Of a DNA stretch of 64,000 bases, positions 12,657 to 23,037 are shown piece by piece. Numbering within the stretch: the stretch's first letter is position 1; every line of letters begins with the position of its first letter. Source of the DNA: Thermothelomyces thermophilus ATCC 42464 (Eukaryota; Ascomycota; Sordariomycetes; Sordariales; Chaetomiaceae). The notes beneath the pieces were generated by a model. That model did not search any database. It was not told the origin of the DNA and was given only the letters and a program-made list of their open reading frames with translations. The stretch is taken from contig NC_016477.1 in assembly GCF_000226095.1 (NCBI RefSeq), positions 186,001 to 250,000 of the forward strand, given 5' to 3'. A program made the position numbers and the translations under genes.

Positions 12657-14227
12657 GCCGGAAGGGAACCAAGCAACTCCCTGGAGCGGCCTCTAATAGA
12701 GCATCTGCTGTCTGCTGTCAAAAGATGCCTATTATACCGGAACCCCAGCATGTCTCATCAGACTTGCTGGGTCATTCTGGAGGCTAAAACCCGTGGCAAA
12801 AGCACACATGAACAGCAATCCACTGCGATGTCTTGGGCCGCTCATTATGAAATTTCATAGCTAAATATATCCGGATATATATTTCTCTTCAATCCCGTCC
12901 TGTGCTCTTCGCCTCGACCGATCATGTCATCTGACTACGGAACAAGTAATTAGTCGTGGTTTTTCGTGATGTAATTATGGCAGTCTTATTAGACGAGCTT
13001 TAGAATATCCAGGTCAATTTTAGCCTTCTCCTGGGGTCAGGTAGGGCATTATCCTCACGTCAGTTGGCAAGAGACTTGCAACACTCAGGTACCTAGTAGG
13101 TACCTAGTTATGATTAAAGCTGTGTCAATCATTTCTAAGGTGCGGCGACGCTAAACCATCTCATTCAACAGTCAGATAACGATCTCAAGGCAAAAATATA
13201 ATATTCTCTTATCTCGACTTTGCACTTCTGCAACAAGGCGAGCGTTCCTGAAACCCTTACCTGTGGCGCCTTACCAAATAATTAAGAGGTAAAAGCGGAC
13301 AGGCTAGGTAATAGAAGCAGAAAACCAATTCGGGCAGGAGCCTAAACTAATAACTCTATCAATCTGCACAATTTTGAGGTGCGGGACATGCACGTCTCAT
13401 CACAACCCCCGATCTAGGTGCCCTATCATACCTGCATAGCCTATCATGCTATAAAGGCATCCGCAACCGCTGGGAAGAGCGGCGGTCACAGAGCCACAAT
13501 CGACCCTTAATTATGTGTTCAGCGTATTAATATCATTATTAGAGACAAAACTGGGCGAGAAGTCGTCATTCAAGAGTTTTTTTTATTCCCCTCTCAATCC
13601 TTTGGGACCCCACGTTGGCTAGCGTCGGGGATGTTCACACAAATTGCTTGCTACTTCGCTCTTAGTGGTGGATGAAAATGAACATCAAACCCGAGCGACC
13701 GGAGCGGGAGGACGGTTCCGGACCAATCTCGACATGGGCGGATGCGGGTTGGCCTTCCAAGTCTCGGGGTAGTTTGGACCGCGTTGCCGAATTAGAGTAG
13801 CCGAATAGCCCAAGGGTGCCCCAGAGCATGCACCAACATACACTATCCATCCCATGTTAGTCGCATTCCCCCGCATCCTTCCCAGTCCCATGGCTTTGAC
13901 AGGGGTGTGGGGGGGGGGGGGGCTACCCCAACTTCCCCGGATTTCCATTGCGCATGTATTAGTGTATGTATACAACAATGTAGGGATGATGTACACTATA
14001 TATAGCAAAACCCGCCGTGAGCCTTCCAGCTTGGTTGCAGATCATCTCCCCCTTCATCACTTCGCCGTCCTGTGGTTAACGAGAAGAAAGAGGCGTAATT
14101 ATCACGGGGGGAGTTAATTAATAAATATCTCAGGGTACCGTCAGGACTGAGAAGAAAAGGCGCCTGGATTCTTCATTTATTAAATAATATCTCGTTTTTC
14201 CTTATTCCTCCCTCTGAAAGCTTTGCT
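12657..14227. other. Intergenic region, promoter side of the MFS gene
   Basis: No gene is recognised. The interval is AT-rich with several simple tracts, including a 14-base G run at 13909-13922. The final 120 bases contain TTAATTAATAAATATC-like sequence that could serve as the core promoter for the transporter at 14228. Confidence 0.5.
13909..13922. repeat. Poly-G run
   Basis: Fourteen consecutive G residues in intergenic DNA. Confidence 0.9.
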
Positions 14228-16325
14228 ATGACGACGGCAACGGTGCAGGTCAGCCACCACCAGAAGGTGGTGGACCAGGACCTCGAGGAGAAGCTGGGGC
14301 AGGATGCCATCTTGCAGGCGAAGCAGGCGACCGACGAGGAGCACGCCCAGACCTTGATGCAGGCACTGCGGGAGAATCGAAAGGCCGTCTTGTGGTCCGT
14401 CCTGATCTCGCTGTCGATTATTATGGAAGGGTATGGTCCGGTCCTGACCCTCTTTTTTCCCTTTCTTTTTTTTTTGTGCTCTCTTTTCCTTCCTTTTCTC
14501 CCCTTTTTCTACTGTCCCTGCATCCACTTCCCCTCATCCACGACTGTGAGGGCTTGTCGCCGCTAATTAACGGAGTGCGCGATTGGCTCCAGTTACGATA
14601 CCATTCTCATGGGCAATTTCTTTGCCTACCCCGAGTTCGCCAAGAAGTTTGGACACTACTATGGAGAAGAGGACGGTTGGCAGGTCTCGGCTCCGTGGCA
14701 GACGGGGTTGAACATGGCCAGCACCGTCGGCGGCATCTTTGGTGCGTATTAATTATTTCGGGCTTGCTGCTAATTATTAGGAGTTCTCGCGCTAACGACG
14801 ACCTCCTTTTGTCTCCCAGGAGGTCTCTTGAACGGATACTTTGCGTCCAAGTTCGGCTACCGCTGGTCTATGATCGGAGCCATGGGGTTCCTGAACGCAT
14901 TCATCTTTGTCGTCTTCTTCGCGCCCAACGCTGCCACTTTGGTGGGCGGCCAGATCTTGTGCGGATTGTGCTGGGGCGTCTTTGCCACTCTCAGTCCCGC
15001 ATATGGTGAGGCAGACGCCATCCCGTCGCTTTCATCCAGATAAAAGAATGACTGACACCGTCTTTTAATTACTCTCCTCTCTCTCTCTCTCTCTCTCCAG
15101 CCTCCGAGGTGTGTCCGACCAACCTGCGCGGCTACCTGACCACGTACGTGAACCTGTGCTGGGCCATCGGCCAGCTCCTGGCCAGCGGCGTCCTCCGAGG
15201 CTGCCTGCCCATCGTCGGCGAGATGGCGTACAAGATCCCCTTTGCGCTCCAGTGGGCGTGGCCGCTGCCCATCATGGTGATTGCCTACTTCGCCCCCGAG
15301 AGCCCCTGGTACCTCGTCCGGACGGACCGGCTCGACGAGGCCAGGAAGTCGATCGAGCGGCTCAGCGGCGACAAGACGGACGACCAGATCGGCGCGCAGC
15401 TGGCCATGATGGTGCACACGACCAAGCTCGAGTCCGAGGTGACCAAGGGGGCCACCTATCTCGACTGCTTCCGCGGCGTCGACCTCCGCCGCACCGAGAT
15501 CTGCATGCTCACCTTCATGGGCCAGATCCTCTCGGGAAGCAGTTTCGCCTACACGCCGACCTACTTCTTCACCACCGCCGGCATGGAGACGTACAACGCT
15601 TTTAATCTCGGCCTCGGTGCCAAGGGGATGGGGTTTCTGGGTACCGTCCTGTACGTTTCCACCCCCCTGCCCCCTCCCTTTCTCGTTCCCATTTTTTTTT
15701 GTTTCATTTTTCTTTCTTTTCTTTATACAAGCAGATAATTGATCGTCTCGTCCCGTTCCTGACTCTTTCTTCTAATTAATACAGCTCCTGGTGGCTCATC
15801 ACCTACTTTGGCCGCCGGACGCTCTACGTGACCGGCATGGGGATCCTCTCGACCGTGCTGTTCGTCATCGGCATCCTCGACGTCTCGGCCGGGCGCCGGG
15901 GCCTGTGGCCGTCGGGCGGGCTGTGCATCTTCTGGCTCTTCACCTACTCGCTCACCGTCGGCCCGCTGGCGTACAGCATCATCTCGGAGACGTCGAGCGT
16001 GCGGCTGCGGCCGCTCACCGTCGTGCTCGCGCGCACCGCCTACCAGGTCGCCAACATCGTCTCTCAGGTGCTCTACAGCTACATGCAGAACTCGACCGCC
16101 TGGGACCTCCGCGGCAAGTCGGGCTTCTTCTGGGGCGGCACCGCCTTCCTCACCTTCGTCTGGGCCTTCTTCCGCCTGCCCGAGATCAAGGGCCGCACCT
16201 ACGAGGAGCTCGACATCCTCTTCGCCAACCGCACCCCGGCCCGCAAGTTCGCCACCTCCCACGTCGACGCCTACGCGCTGTCTGTCCCGCCCGCCGCTGA
16301 GAAACATGCCCACGCCGAAAAGTGA
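14228..16325 (+). CDS. MFS sugar transporter, maltose/alpha-glucoside permease type
   Basis: Five exons: 14228-14430, 14593-14741, 14820-15005, 15101-15650 and 15785-16325, 542 residues. All introns are GT-AG and the frame is kept across every junction (for example SIIMEG to YDTILMG, and GFLGTVL to SWWLITYFGRR). Sugar-porter family marks are GYDTILMGNFFAYPEF after TM1, the PESPWYLVR motif with DEARKSIERL after TM6, and a central loop with CFRGVDLRRTEI. The C-terminal half has VGPLAYSIISETSS and RGKSGFFWGG, which resemble the yeast MAL and filamentous alpha-glucoside permease branch. It is a plasma-membrane proton-coupled sugar importer by family; the substrate is inferred only. Introns 1, 3 and 4 are unusually rich in T/C tracts. 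No adjacent glucosidase or regulator gene forms a classical MAL cluster. Confidence 0.9.
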
Positions 16326-16987
16326 GGTGATTCATCATTGGCTGGTGGGAGAGGGGGAATTCCGTAAGCAAGGATGTCTTCTCGAGGTAATTAATCCTCC
16401 CGAAATGGGTGGGGTAATAATTTGTTTATCATCTCCCATGGGATGATAGCTTGGCATGTAAATACGTACTGAATTATTGATTGCCAACTTCACCGATTGA
16501 GCGGCTATACCCTCCTTCTCTTCCTCCTCTTAGGTGGAGGACAGAACGCTGCGGGATAGGCAGAGTACCCCATCGACCCGAGGGAGGTTGGGGCTTGATG
16601 GTTTTGAAAACGGAAACCAATGTCAGATTTTAGACCTAGCTTCATAATAGTAAGAAACGTCAACTTGAGGGGTCCGAGTCCAAAATTGATTGCTCCTTCA
16701 AGTGCCTACCTTCCTGAATACAGGTAGACAAACATCACAGGGCCAATGCGTTATTCCCCCTTGGCACACGCCATCCGGGGAACATACCTATTATTAAGTG
16801 CGAGCTTTGCGTGCGGGAAGAGAATGATTAGATGGTTGAGTTTAAGTGTTTTTTGCCCCTGACTCTGGACAGTGGGTTGATAACATGGATAATTAGTCGG
16901 GGGAAACTGTCAGCCACGTAATTACTTACCCATCCTAGATAGAATTAAAGGAGCTGACATCCGCAATCAAGGTTAGGAACCTAGTAA
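16326..16987. other. Convergent intergenic region
   Basis: Lies between the stop of the transporter (16325, plus) and the stop of the F-box-like gene (16988, minus). It is AT-rich, with no open frame of interest. Confidence 0.55.
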
Positions 16988-18892
16988 TTAACAATCCCAG
17001 TACATTTCTTGCCAATCGCCGAGTCTCGGCTCCTCCTTGCCGTCAGCGTGGAGGCTGTCGTACCGGGAGCCCAGAACGCAACGTTCGGCATGCTCCTTGA
17101 GGGCGAGCTCTGCGCGCCGCAACCGATCCCAATCATGCGAGGTGCTATTAAACCTGAACTCCTCGGTCCACTGCTGTGGGTGGGGGAAGTGGGCATAAAA
17201 GCGGGCAAGCCCGTCGTCGGCGAGCCGTGCCAGGGGCTGCACGAGGTCCATGTATGCCTTCAACATGTCCCGGGCTTCTTCGGCCGTTATCGGCCGGTAA
17301 TACGGTTCCAGCGCAATGTCACCCACGTTTGACACGGCCAGCTGAAGCGTGAGCCTGCGTGTGTTAATCCTGGGCCGGAGCCAGTCGATGGTTGCGCGCC
17401 AGTCCTGCATGGCAGGGTGATGCGTCTCGGGCCAGCTGCCGGGGCGGTAAGGGGGAAAGACCAGCTCGAGGAATCGGAGGTGGGCGAGGGAGGGCGCGGG
17501 GATGATTTCCCGCAGGAAGTGGGAGGCGGCAAAGCGCTCGTTCGGATACGGGTATTTGGGTGGGAGCTCGTCCTCTTCGCAATCCTCAACGAAGGGCAGG
17601 GCCCAGGGCGGGGATATCTTGTAGTCATGGACGGTGAAGCGATTCTTGGAGAAGAAAACATACTGGGCGTCCTCGTACAGGGTACGGCAGACGAGGAAAA
17701 GGGAAGGACCGGGGGGCACCCAGCATTTACAGGCCGGCGAAAAGGCGGCGTGATGGCGGCGGCAGAAGCAGCCGGGGCTCGGTGGCTCTGGTGCCAGGTC
17801 CTCTCCTATCCAACACCTGAAAAATTGTGCCCTGTGGTTTTCGTCGGCGATGCCTCTGTCCGAGTATGCGAAGGCGAACACACTATATGCGCGGTCCTGT
17901 CCGCTCCACATGACCTGTCTCGTTGGAGTGACGAGGTCGGTATACTCGAGGATCCGGAGGCGGAGCTCGCGTGGGAGGGCAGTCAGAACCGGATCGGCGT
18001 TGGGCGGCAGCGGCAAGGGATCGGTGGCAATTCCGCAGGAACGACACACCGCATCCTTTGCGAGCTGCTGGAGCCTGCCGTCCGGTGTCATGGCTAGCCG
18101 GATGTTGCATTTTCGGAGGTGGCCCGGCGGGAGGAGGAGGATGGGTGCCACGACCAACTCGGCCAGCGGTCGAGCCTCTGGGTGTCCGGGGTCGATGTCG
18201 CAAACCACAGAGAGGGCGAGATGCCCCGGAGTAACGCCGGACAAAAGACGTGGGGCGACTGAGCGCCAGTCTCTCACCACGGCGCGGGCATATTTCGATA
18301 CATCATCGCGGATGCCCTCAAGATCTCGGCTCAGGAGCGGGTGTTGGTGTGCGGTCTTGGGGTGCCCGTGGCACTGGGACGTGCCATCCGAGTAAATAGG
18401 CTTCCAGCGATGGGGATCGTAGAAGCAGCAACTCCCCGTGTCGTGGTCGCGTCTGTCGAGCTCATGGCAGGAGGCCTGGTTGAGAACAATCTTGAGCCTG
18501 GAAAGGGACCAAAGCGCCGGCGCGGTCAGAGCATGCAGAAAGTACAGCCCTGATTCCGAGCCCAAACGGGAGCGGTTGCGACGAGAAGAGTACCAGACGA
18601 AGAAGCGGTTAGCCGAGTACAGCAGCGCGGCCGCCTCGGCGTGAAGGGCGCGACAAGAGAGCAGCAAACCGTGGAAAGAGCTTGGCTTTGGCACGTACCA
18701 CGAGTGGTACAGCGTTTTCCCGCCCTTGATTTTGTACGTGTAGGGGTGGCCATCCCACGATGCCAGGCCCAGATAGCGGTAAATGCGGTGCCGGATGCGG
18801 GGGCTCAAGCGCAAAAGTGGCGGTGTCGGCGATGGCGATGACTGCAAGTTGGGCGGACATGTCATGGTTGTTTCAGTGTTGGTTGTGTGCAT
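16988..18892 (-). CDS. Two-module F-box-like protein of unknown function
   Basis: A single-exon frame of 634 residues starting at the ATG at 18892 (an alternative ATG at residue 10). Two copies of the same layout can be read. Module 1 has LLRLSPRIRHRIYRYLGL (about 26-43) and LLLSCRALHAEAAALLYSANRF (about 76-97). Module 2 has VLTALPRELRLRILEYTDL (about 302-320) and LFLVCRTLYEDAQYVFFSKNRF (about 398-419). Each is the pattern of the large fungal family of F-box-like proteins, in which an F-box-type helix is followed by a C-R-x-L-x-x-A motif and an N-R-F strand. A cysteine/histidine-rich segment (GCFCRRHHAAF to CKCW, about 374-391) lies in module 2. F-box proteins recruit targets to SCF ubiquitin ligases, but members of this family are mostly uncharacterised and I do not assign a target. 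A plus-strand frame opposite (17417-18097) is a shadow. Confidence 0.7.
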   Translation of the reverse strand: MHTTNTETTMTCPPNLQSSPSPTPPLLRLSPRIRHRIYRYLGLASWDGHPYTYKIKGGKTLYHSWYVPKPSSFHGLLLSCRALHAEAAALLYSANRFFVWYSSRRNRSRLGSESGLYFLHALTAPALWSLSRLKIVLNQASCHELDRRDHDTGSCCFYDPHRWKPIYSDGTSQCHGHPKTAHQHPLLSRDLEGIRDDVSKYARAVVRDWRSVAPRLLSGVTPGHLALSVVCDIDPGHPEARPLAELVVAPILLLPPGHLRKCNIRLAMTPDGRLQQLAKDAVCRSCGIATDPLPLPPNADPVLTALPRELRLRILEYTDLVTPTRQVMWSGQDRAYSVFAFAYSDRGIADENHRAQFFRCWIGEDLAPEPPSPGCFCRRHHAAFSPACKCWVPPGPSLFLVCRTLYEDAQYVFFSKNRFTVHDYKISPPWALPFVEDCEEDELPPKYPYPNERFAASHFLREIIPAPSLAHLRFLELVFPPYRPGSWPETHHPAMQDWRATIDWLRPRINTRRLTLQLAVSNVGDIALEPYYRPITAEEARDMLKAYMDLVQPLARLADDGLARFYAHFPHPQQWTEEFRFNSTSHDWDRLRRAELALKEHAERCVLGSRYDSLHADGKEEPRLGDWQEMYWDC

Positions 18893-20359
18893 TTTCTTTC
18901 TCTTTGTTTCTTTTCTTTTTTTGGGTCTAATTAGTACCTTCCCCAGGAAATGGGCCGGTGTTAGGTCAGTTGAGTCTGGTCACTGCTTGGGAGGCGCAGT
19001 TGGGTTGGTCCACAGGTTGGTGATAATTAACTTCCAGCGGCACAGGGCTGTGGAGGCTGAAAAAGGTTCGGTTCGGTTGGATGGGATGGGACCAACAAGA
19101 GAGGTCAAAAGAGGGCAAGACGGCAACCGCAAGCCGAGATTTCAAGAGTCGGCCTGAATTCAAACAGAAAAGGCAACAACAACACGAGGCCGCCAACTAC
19201 CAACCGTTTGAAGCGCAAAATGCGCATCACGAGTCTGATGACCAAGAACCGTGAAAGAGGAGGCGCCTGAAGGTAATCAGGTACTAGAACTCAAGGTCAG
19301 GCAAGATACCCCCGTGGCTAAGGTACCTGAGGTGCGGAGTCCCTAGGTAGGTTCTTGTCGAGACGAGATCCAGAATCCCGCTGGCCGGGACGGAATCAGC
19401 GGAGACTACTCCGTAGGGCCTTTGGATCTGAGATCGGCATGGCCCGAGTGTTGGGGGGGGATGTGAAATTGGACGTCCGCTGGCCGAGACGTGAGGACAC
19501 GAGTTCAAAGCACCCAGGTAGGTAGGGATTAATTAGAAGAATAGAGAGAAGAAACAGCTGCGGAATGCTTGCCGCAATCCCAGTACTACAGCTCAATATT
19601 GCCGATAAATTTCTGTAGTTGACAAATAGGCTTAAGTTAGAATCTGGAAGATTAATTGCCCAAAGAAACTAAGACATCGCTGTATCCTATAATAGGTGCC
19701 TTAATACAATCGAACTCAGGAGTGCGCATGCCAGATCAATTCAGAAGTGCCTGATGTTGTTCAGGATTGCCCAGATTCCGATTACCCAGTCAAAATTCAG
19801 CAGTGATCGCAGGAAGGCACTGCAAAACATGGGAATTACAGTAGTGAACAGAGGTATGTAGTTACAGTATGTATGTATGTATGTACTGTACAACCCCTGT
19901 CGTTGGGCCCTGGCGTACCCGGAAATAGCAGACCCAGAGGTTAGTGCAAATAGCGAATGGCACGGAACTCTGGCTAACCCACATCAAGCAGCAGATACGC
20001 ACGATTAGTTAAACGGACTATGTGAAATGGCACTACATCTCGCCAAAGCCCCAGCGGCTGGGGAACTGACGTAGTGCGCTGCGGCGCTGCGTTGCTGCGT
20101 TGGTCACACTCAGCTCTCCTGTCGCCGGATCGGTCCTTACTTCTCAATTGACTCGCTTCTTTCCAGAAAGAAGAAAGGAGAATATTTCCTGCGCCGGGAT
20201 TGCGCCATTTTATTCTTCTATACAGGTCCCTCGTTGCACTGCTTTCTTTCTTTTCTTTTCTCTTTTTTTCTTCTCATGAACAGCTAATCCCCTTCGTCGG
20301 GCATAATTGACGTCGCGGCTTGCAACACCAAAAAAAGGAACTAAATAACCCACATCGCG
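18893..20359. promoter_or_regulatory. Divergent intergenic region between the F-box-like gene and nde1
   Basis: 1467 bp holding both promoters. A short (GTAT)n tract lies near 19865-19885. A stretch of GCTGCG-type repeats lies near 20075-20100. The 5' leader of nde1 is pyrimidine-rich (20220-20275). No tRNA or small gene was recognised. Confidence 0.45.
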
Positions 20360-22611
20360 ATGCTCGGCGCTCGAGCAGCTCGGCAAGTGGGCCGTCTTGG
20401 CCCCCGCGGCGCGAACCTGACGGCACGGACGACCCAACGGAGCAGGATACGGCTTCAACCCTTGTTCACGAGGACGCCGAGTATTACTAGGCCAGAGGCT
20501 GCAGGGCAAAGCGAAGGAACGACGACGACGACGACGGACCTTCATCCCTCGAGGCCTCTCTTCCCTGCGCCCCTGGTGCTCGCGCGCCAATTATCGGGCA
20601 AGCCCCTCCCTCAAGGAAAGCCGCGGCTGCTCAACTTTGCCTACCGCGCCGCGGCGTGGCTCGGCGGCTCGGTGCTGCTGATCGGCGTCGGCGTGCTCGG
20701 CTTCTTCCTCTACGACGCGTCGACCTACCACACGCACCCGAGCCAGGCCGACATCGACATCTCGGCCCTGGCCCTCAGCCCCCGCCGCGGCGGACCCAAG
20801 AACCTGCCGATCCTCGAATACTACATCGACGATGACGACAGCGAGGAGATGCGCCGCCAGAAGGACAAGCCGAGGCTGGTGATACTCGGCGGCGGCTGGG
20901 GCGGCGTCTCGCTGATCAAGGAGCTGGACCCGGACAACTACCACGTCACCGTCATCTCTCCCGCAAACTACTTCCTCTTCACGCCGATGCTGCCGTCCGC
21001 CACGGTGGGGACGCTCGGGCTGCGCTCGCTGGTAGAGCCCATCCGGAGGATCGTACACGGCATCGGCGGCCACTTCCTGCGCGCCCGCGCCGAGGACGTC
21101 GACTTCTCGGCCCGCCTGGTCGAGGTCTCGCAGGTGGACTGCAACGGCGTCGAGCAGCGCTTCTACGTCCCGTACGACAAGCTGGTCATCGCCGTCGGCT
21201 CCGTCACGAACCCGCACGGCGTCAAGGGGCTCGAGCACTGCCACTTCCTCAGGGACATCAACGACGCGCGCGAGATCCGCAACAAGGTGATCCAGAACCT
21301 GGAGCTCGCCTGCCTCCCGACGACGACGGACGAGGAGCGCAAGCGGCTCCTCTCGTTCGTCGTCTGCGGCGGCGGCCCCACCGGCGTCGAGTTCGCCGCC
21401 GAGCTCTTCGACCTGCTCAACGAGGACCTGATCCAGCTGTTCCCCCGCCTCCTCCGCAACGAGATCTCGGTCCACCTGATCCAGAGCCGCGACCACATCC
21501 TCAACACGTACGACGAGACGCTCTCCAAGTACGCCGAGGACCGGTTCGCGCGCGACCAGGTCGAGGTGCTGACCAACTCGCGCGTCAGCGAGGTCCGCCC
21601 GGACAGCATCGTCTTCACGCAAAAGGACGCGGACGGCGGCATCGTCACCAAGGAGCTGCCCATGGGCTTCTGCCTCTGGTCGACGGGCGTGTCCCAGAAC
21701 GAGTTCTGCCGGCGGCTGGCCAAGAAGCTCGGCAGCGCCCAGAGCAACCGGCGCGCGCTCGAGACGGACACGCACCTCCGCCTCAACGGGACGCCGCTCG
21801 GCGACGTCTACGCCATCGGCGACTGCGCGACGGTGCAGAACAACGTTGCCGACCACATCGTCACCTTCCTGCGCAGCCTCGCGTGGAAGCACGGGTCGGA
21901 CCCGGAGAGGCTGCAGCTGCGCTTCTCGGACTGGCGCAGCGTGGCCGAGCAGGTCAAGCGGCGCTTCCCCCAGGCCGTCGGCCACCTCCGCCGGCTCGAC
22001 AAGCTCTTTGCCGAGTACGACCGCGACCAGTCGGGCACGCTCGACTTTGGCGAGCTGCGCGAGCTGCTCCGCCAGATCGACAGGAAGCTGACCAGCCTGC
22101 CGGCCACGGCCCAGCGCGCCCACCAGCAGGGCCAATACCTGGCCCGCAAGTTCAACAAGCTCGCCCGCGCCACCCCGGCCCTCCGCGCAAACGACATACT
22201 CGACGGCGACCTCGACGCCGCCGTCTACAAGGCCTTCGAGTACAAGCACCTCGGCAGCCTCGCCTACATCGGCAACTCGGCCGTCTTCGACCTCGGCAAG
22301 GGCTGGGGCTTGGCCGGCGGCCTGTGGGCCGTGTACGCCTGGCGGAGCATCTACTTTGCCCAGAGCGTCAGCTTCCGCACCCGCGTCATGATGGCCATGG
22401 ACTGGGCCAAGAGGGGGTTATTCGGGAGAGGTACGTACCTTTTTTTTTTCCTTTCTTTTTCTTTTTTTTCCCCTCTCCCTTTCCCTTTCCCTCCCTTTTT
22501 TTCTCTATCCCCCTTCTCTTATTTGATTCATGAACTCTCGAGTCGCGAGTGTTTACCGATGTGTGTTTGTGCTCACTGGCTGACGTATGGGCAGACTTGA
22601 TGAGCTACTGA
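20360..22611 (+). CDS. nde1: External alternative NADH dehydrogenase with EF-hand (type II, NDE)
   Basis: Exons 20360-22430 and 22595-22611, 695 residues. The 164-nt T/C-rich intron (22431-22594, GTACGT to GCAG, GCTGAC branch site) leaves a 17-nt last exon that changes the end to GRDLMSY. An Arg-rich mitochondrial presequence is followed by a hydrophobic segment (about residues 94-116) and two dinucleotide folds: the FAD fold with VILGGGWGGVSLIKEL (about 174-189) and the NADH fold with VVCGGGPTGVEFAAEL (about 334-349). The second-FAD motif YAIGDCATV is present. An insertion after it carries a complete EF-hand loop (DRDQSGTLDFGE, about 554-565). This matches the calcium-responsive NDE branch (Neurospora NDE1, 673 residues). 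From the family, it oxidises cytosolic NADH on the outer face of the inner membrane and passes electrons to ubiquinone without proton pumping. Confidence 0.93.
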
Positions 22612-23037
22612 GCGAGTTCCCGATATCTACTAATATGCTCCCATGTACGTACGGGCTTTGGATATCTTAGTGCGAATCCCGTGTGCGACTGTGACTTCTC
22701 CTCATTTTCTCCTTGGAGTTCCACAGCATTTATTGGAATCTAGAGTCGAGATATCCCACGATCATGCAAGCGCACCACATTTACAAAACGTGGGGAGAAT
22801 GTATGTTATTGGCACTTTGCGGCGGTCTATATCCCGATTTTACTGGCAAGTCTCAAACATATCTATCTAGTCCATGCTCCGACTCTTGTTGGTCTTTTTA
22901 TCTTCTGGGCATTTCCTGCTTTTCCAAATATAACCGCCAGATCAAGTCTCACACCGCTTCCCAGCATTGCTTATTTCCGAGCATGTTCTAAGTATCGGAA
23001 TGAAACCGAGTGGCCTTTTTTTTTACCTTTATAATTA
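22612..23037. other. Convergent intergenic region
   Basis: 426 bp between the nde1 stop and the GH3 stop. No gene is recognised. Confidence 0.6.

Noticed and set aside
10041-20359. tRNA or other structured RNA genes
   Set aside because: I looked for B-box words (GGTTCGA-like) with matching acceptor stems in the intergenic regions and found none that form a cloverleaf by eye.
20591-22249. 552-codon minus-strand open frame
   Set aside because: Antisense shadow of the NADH dehydrogenase gene, with no domain and biased composition.
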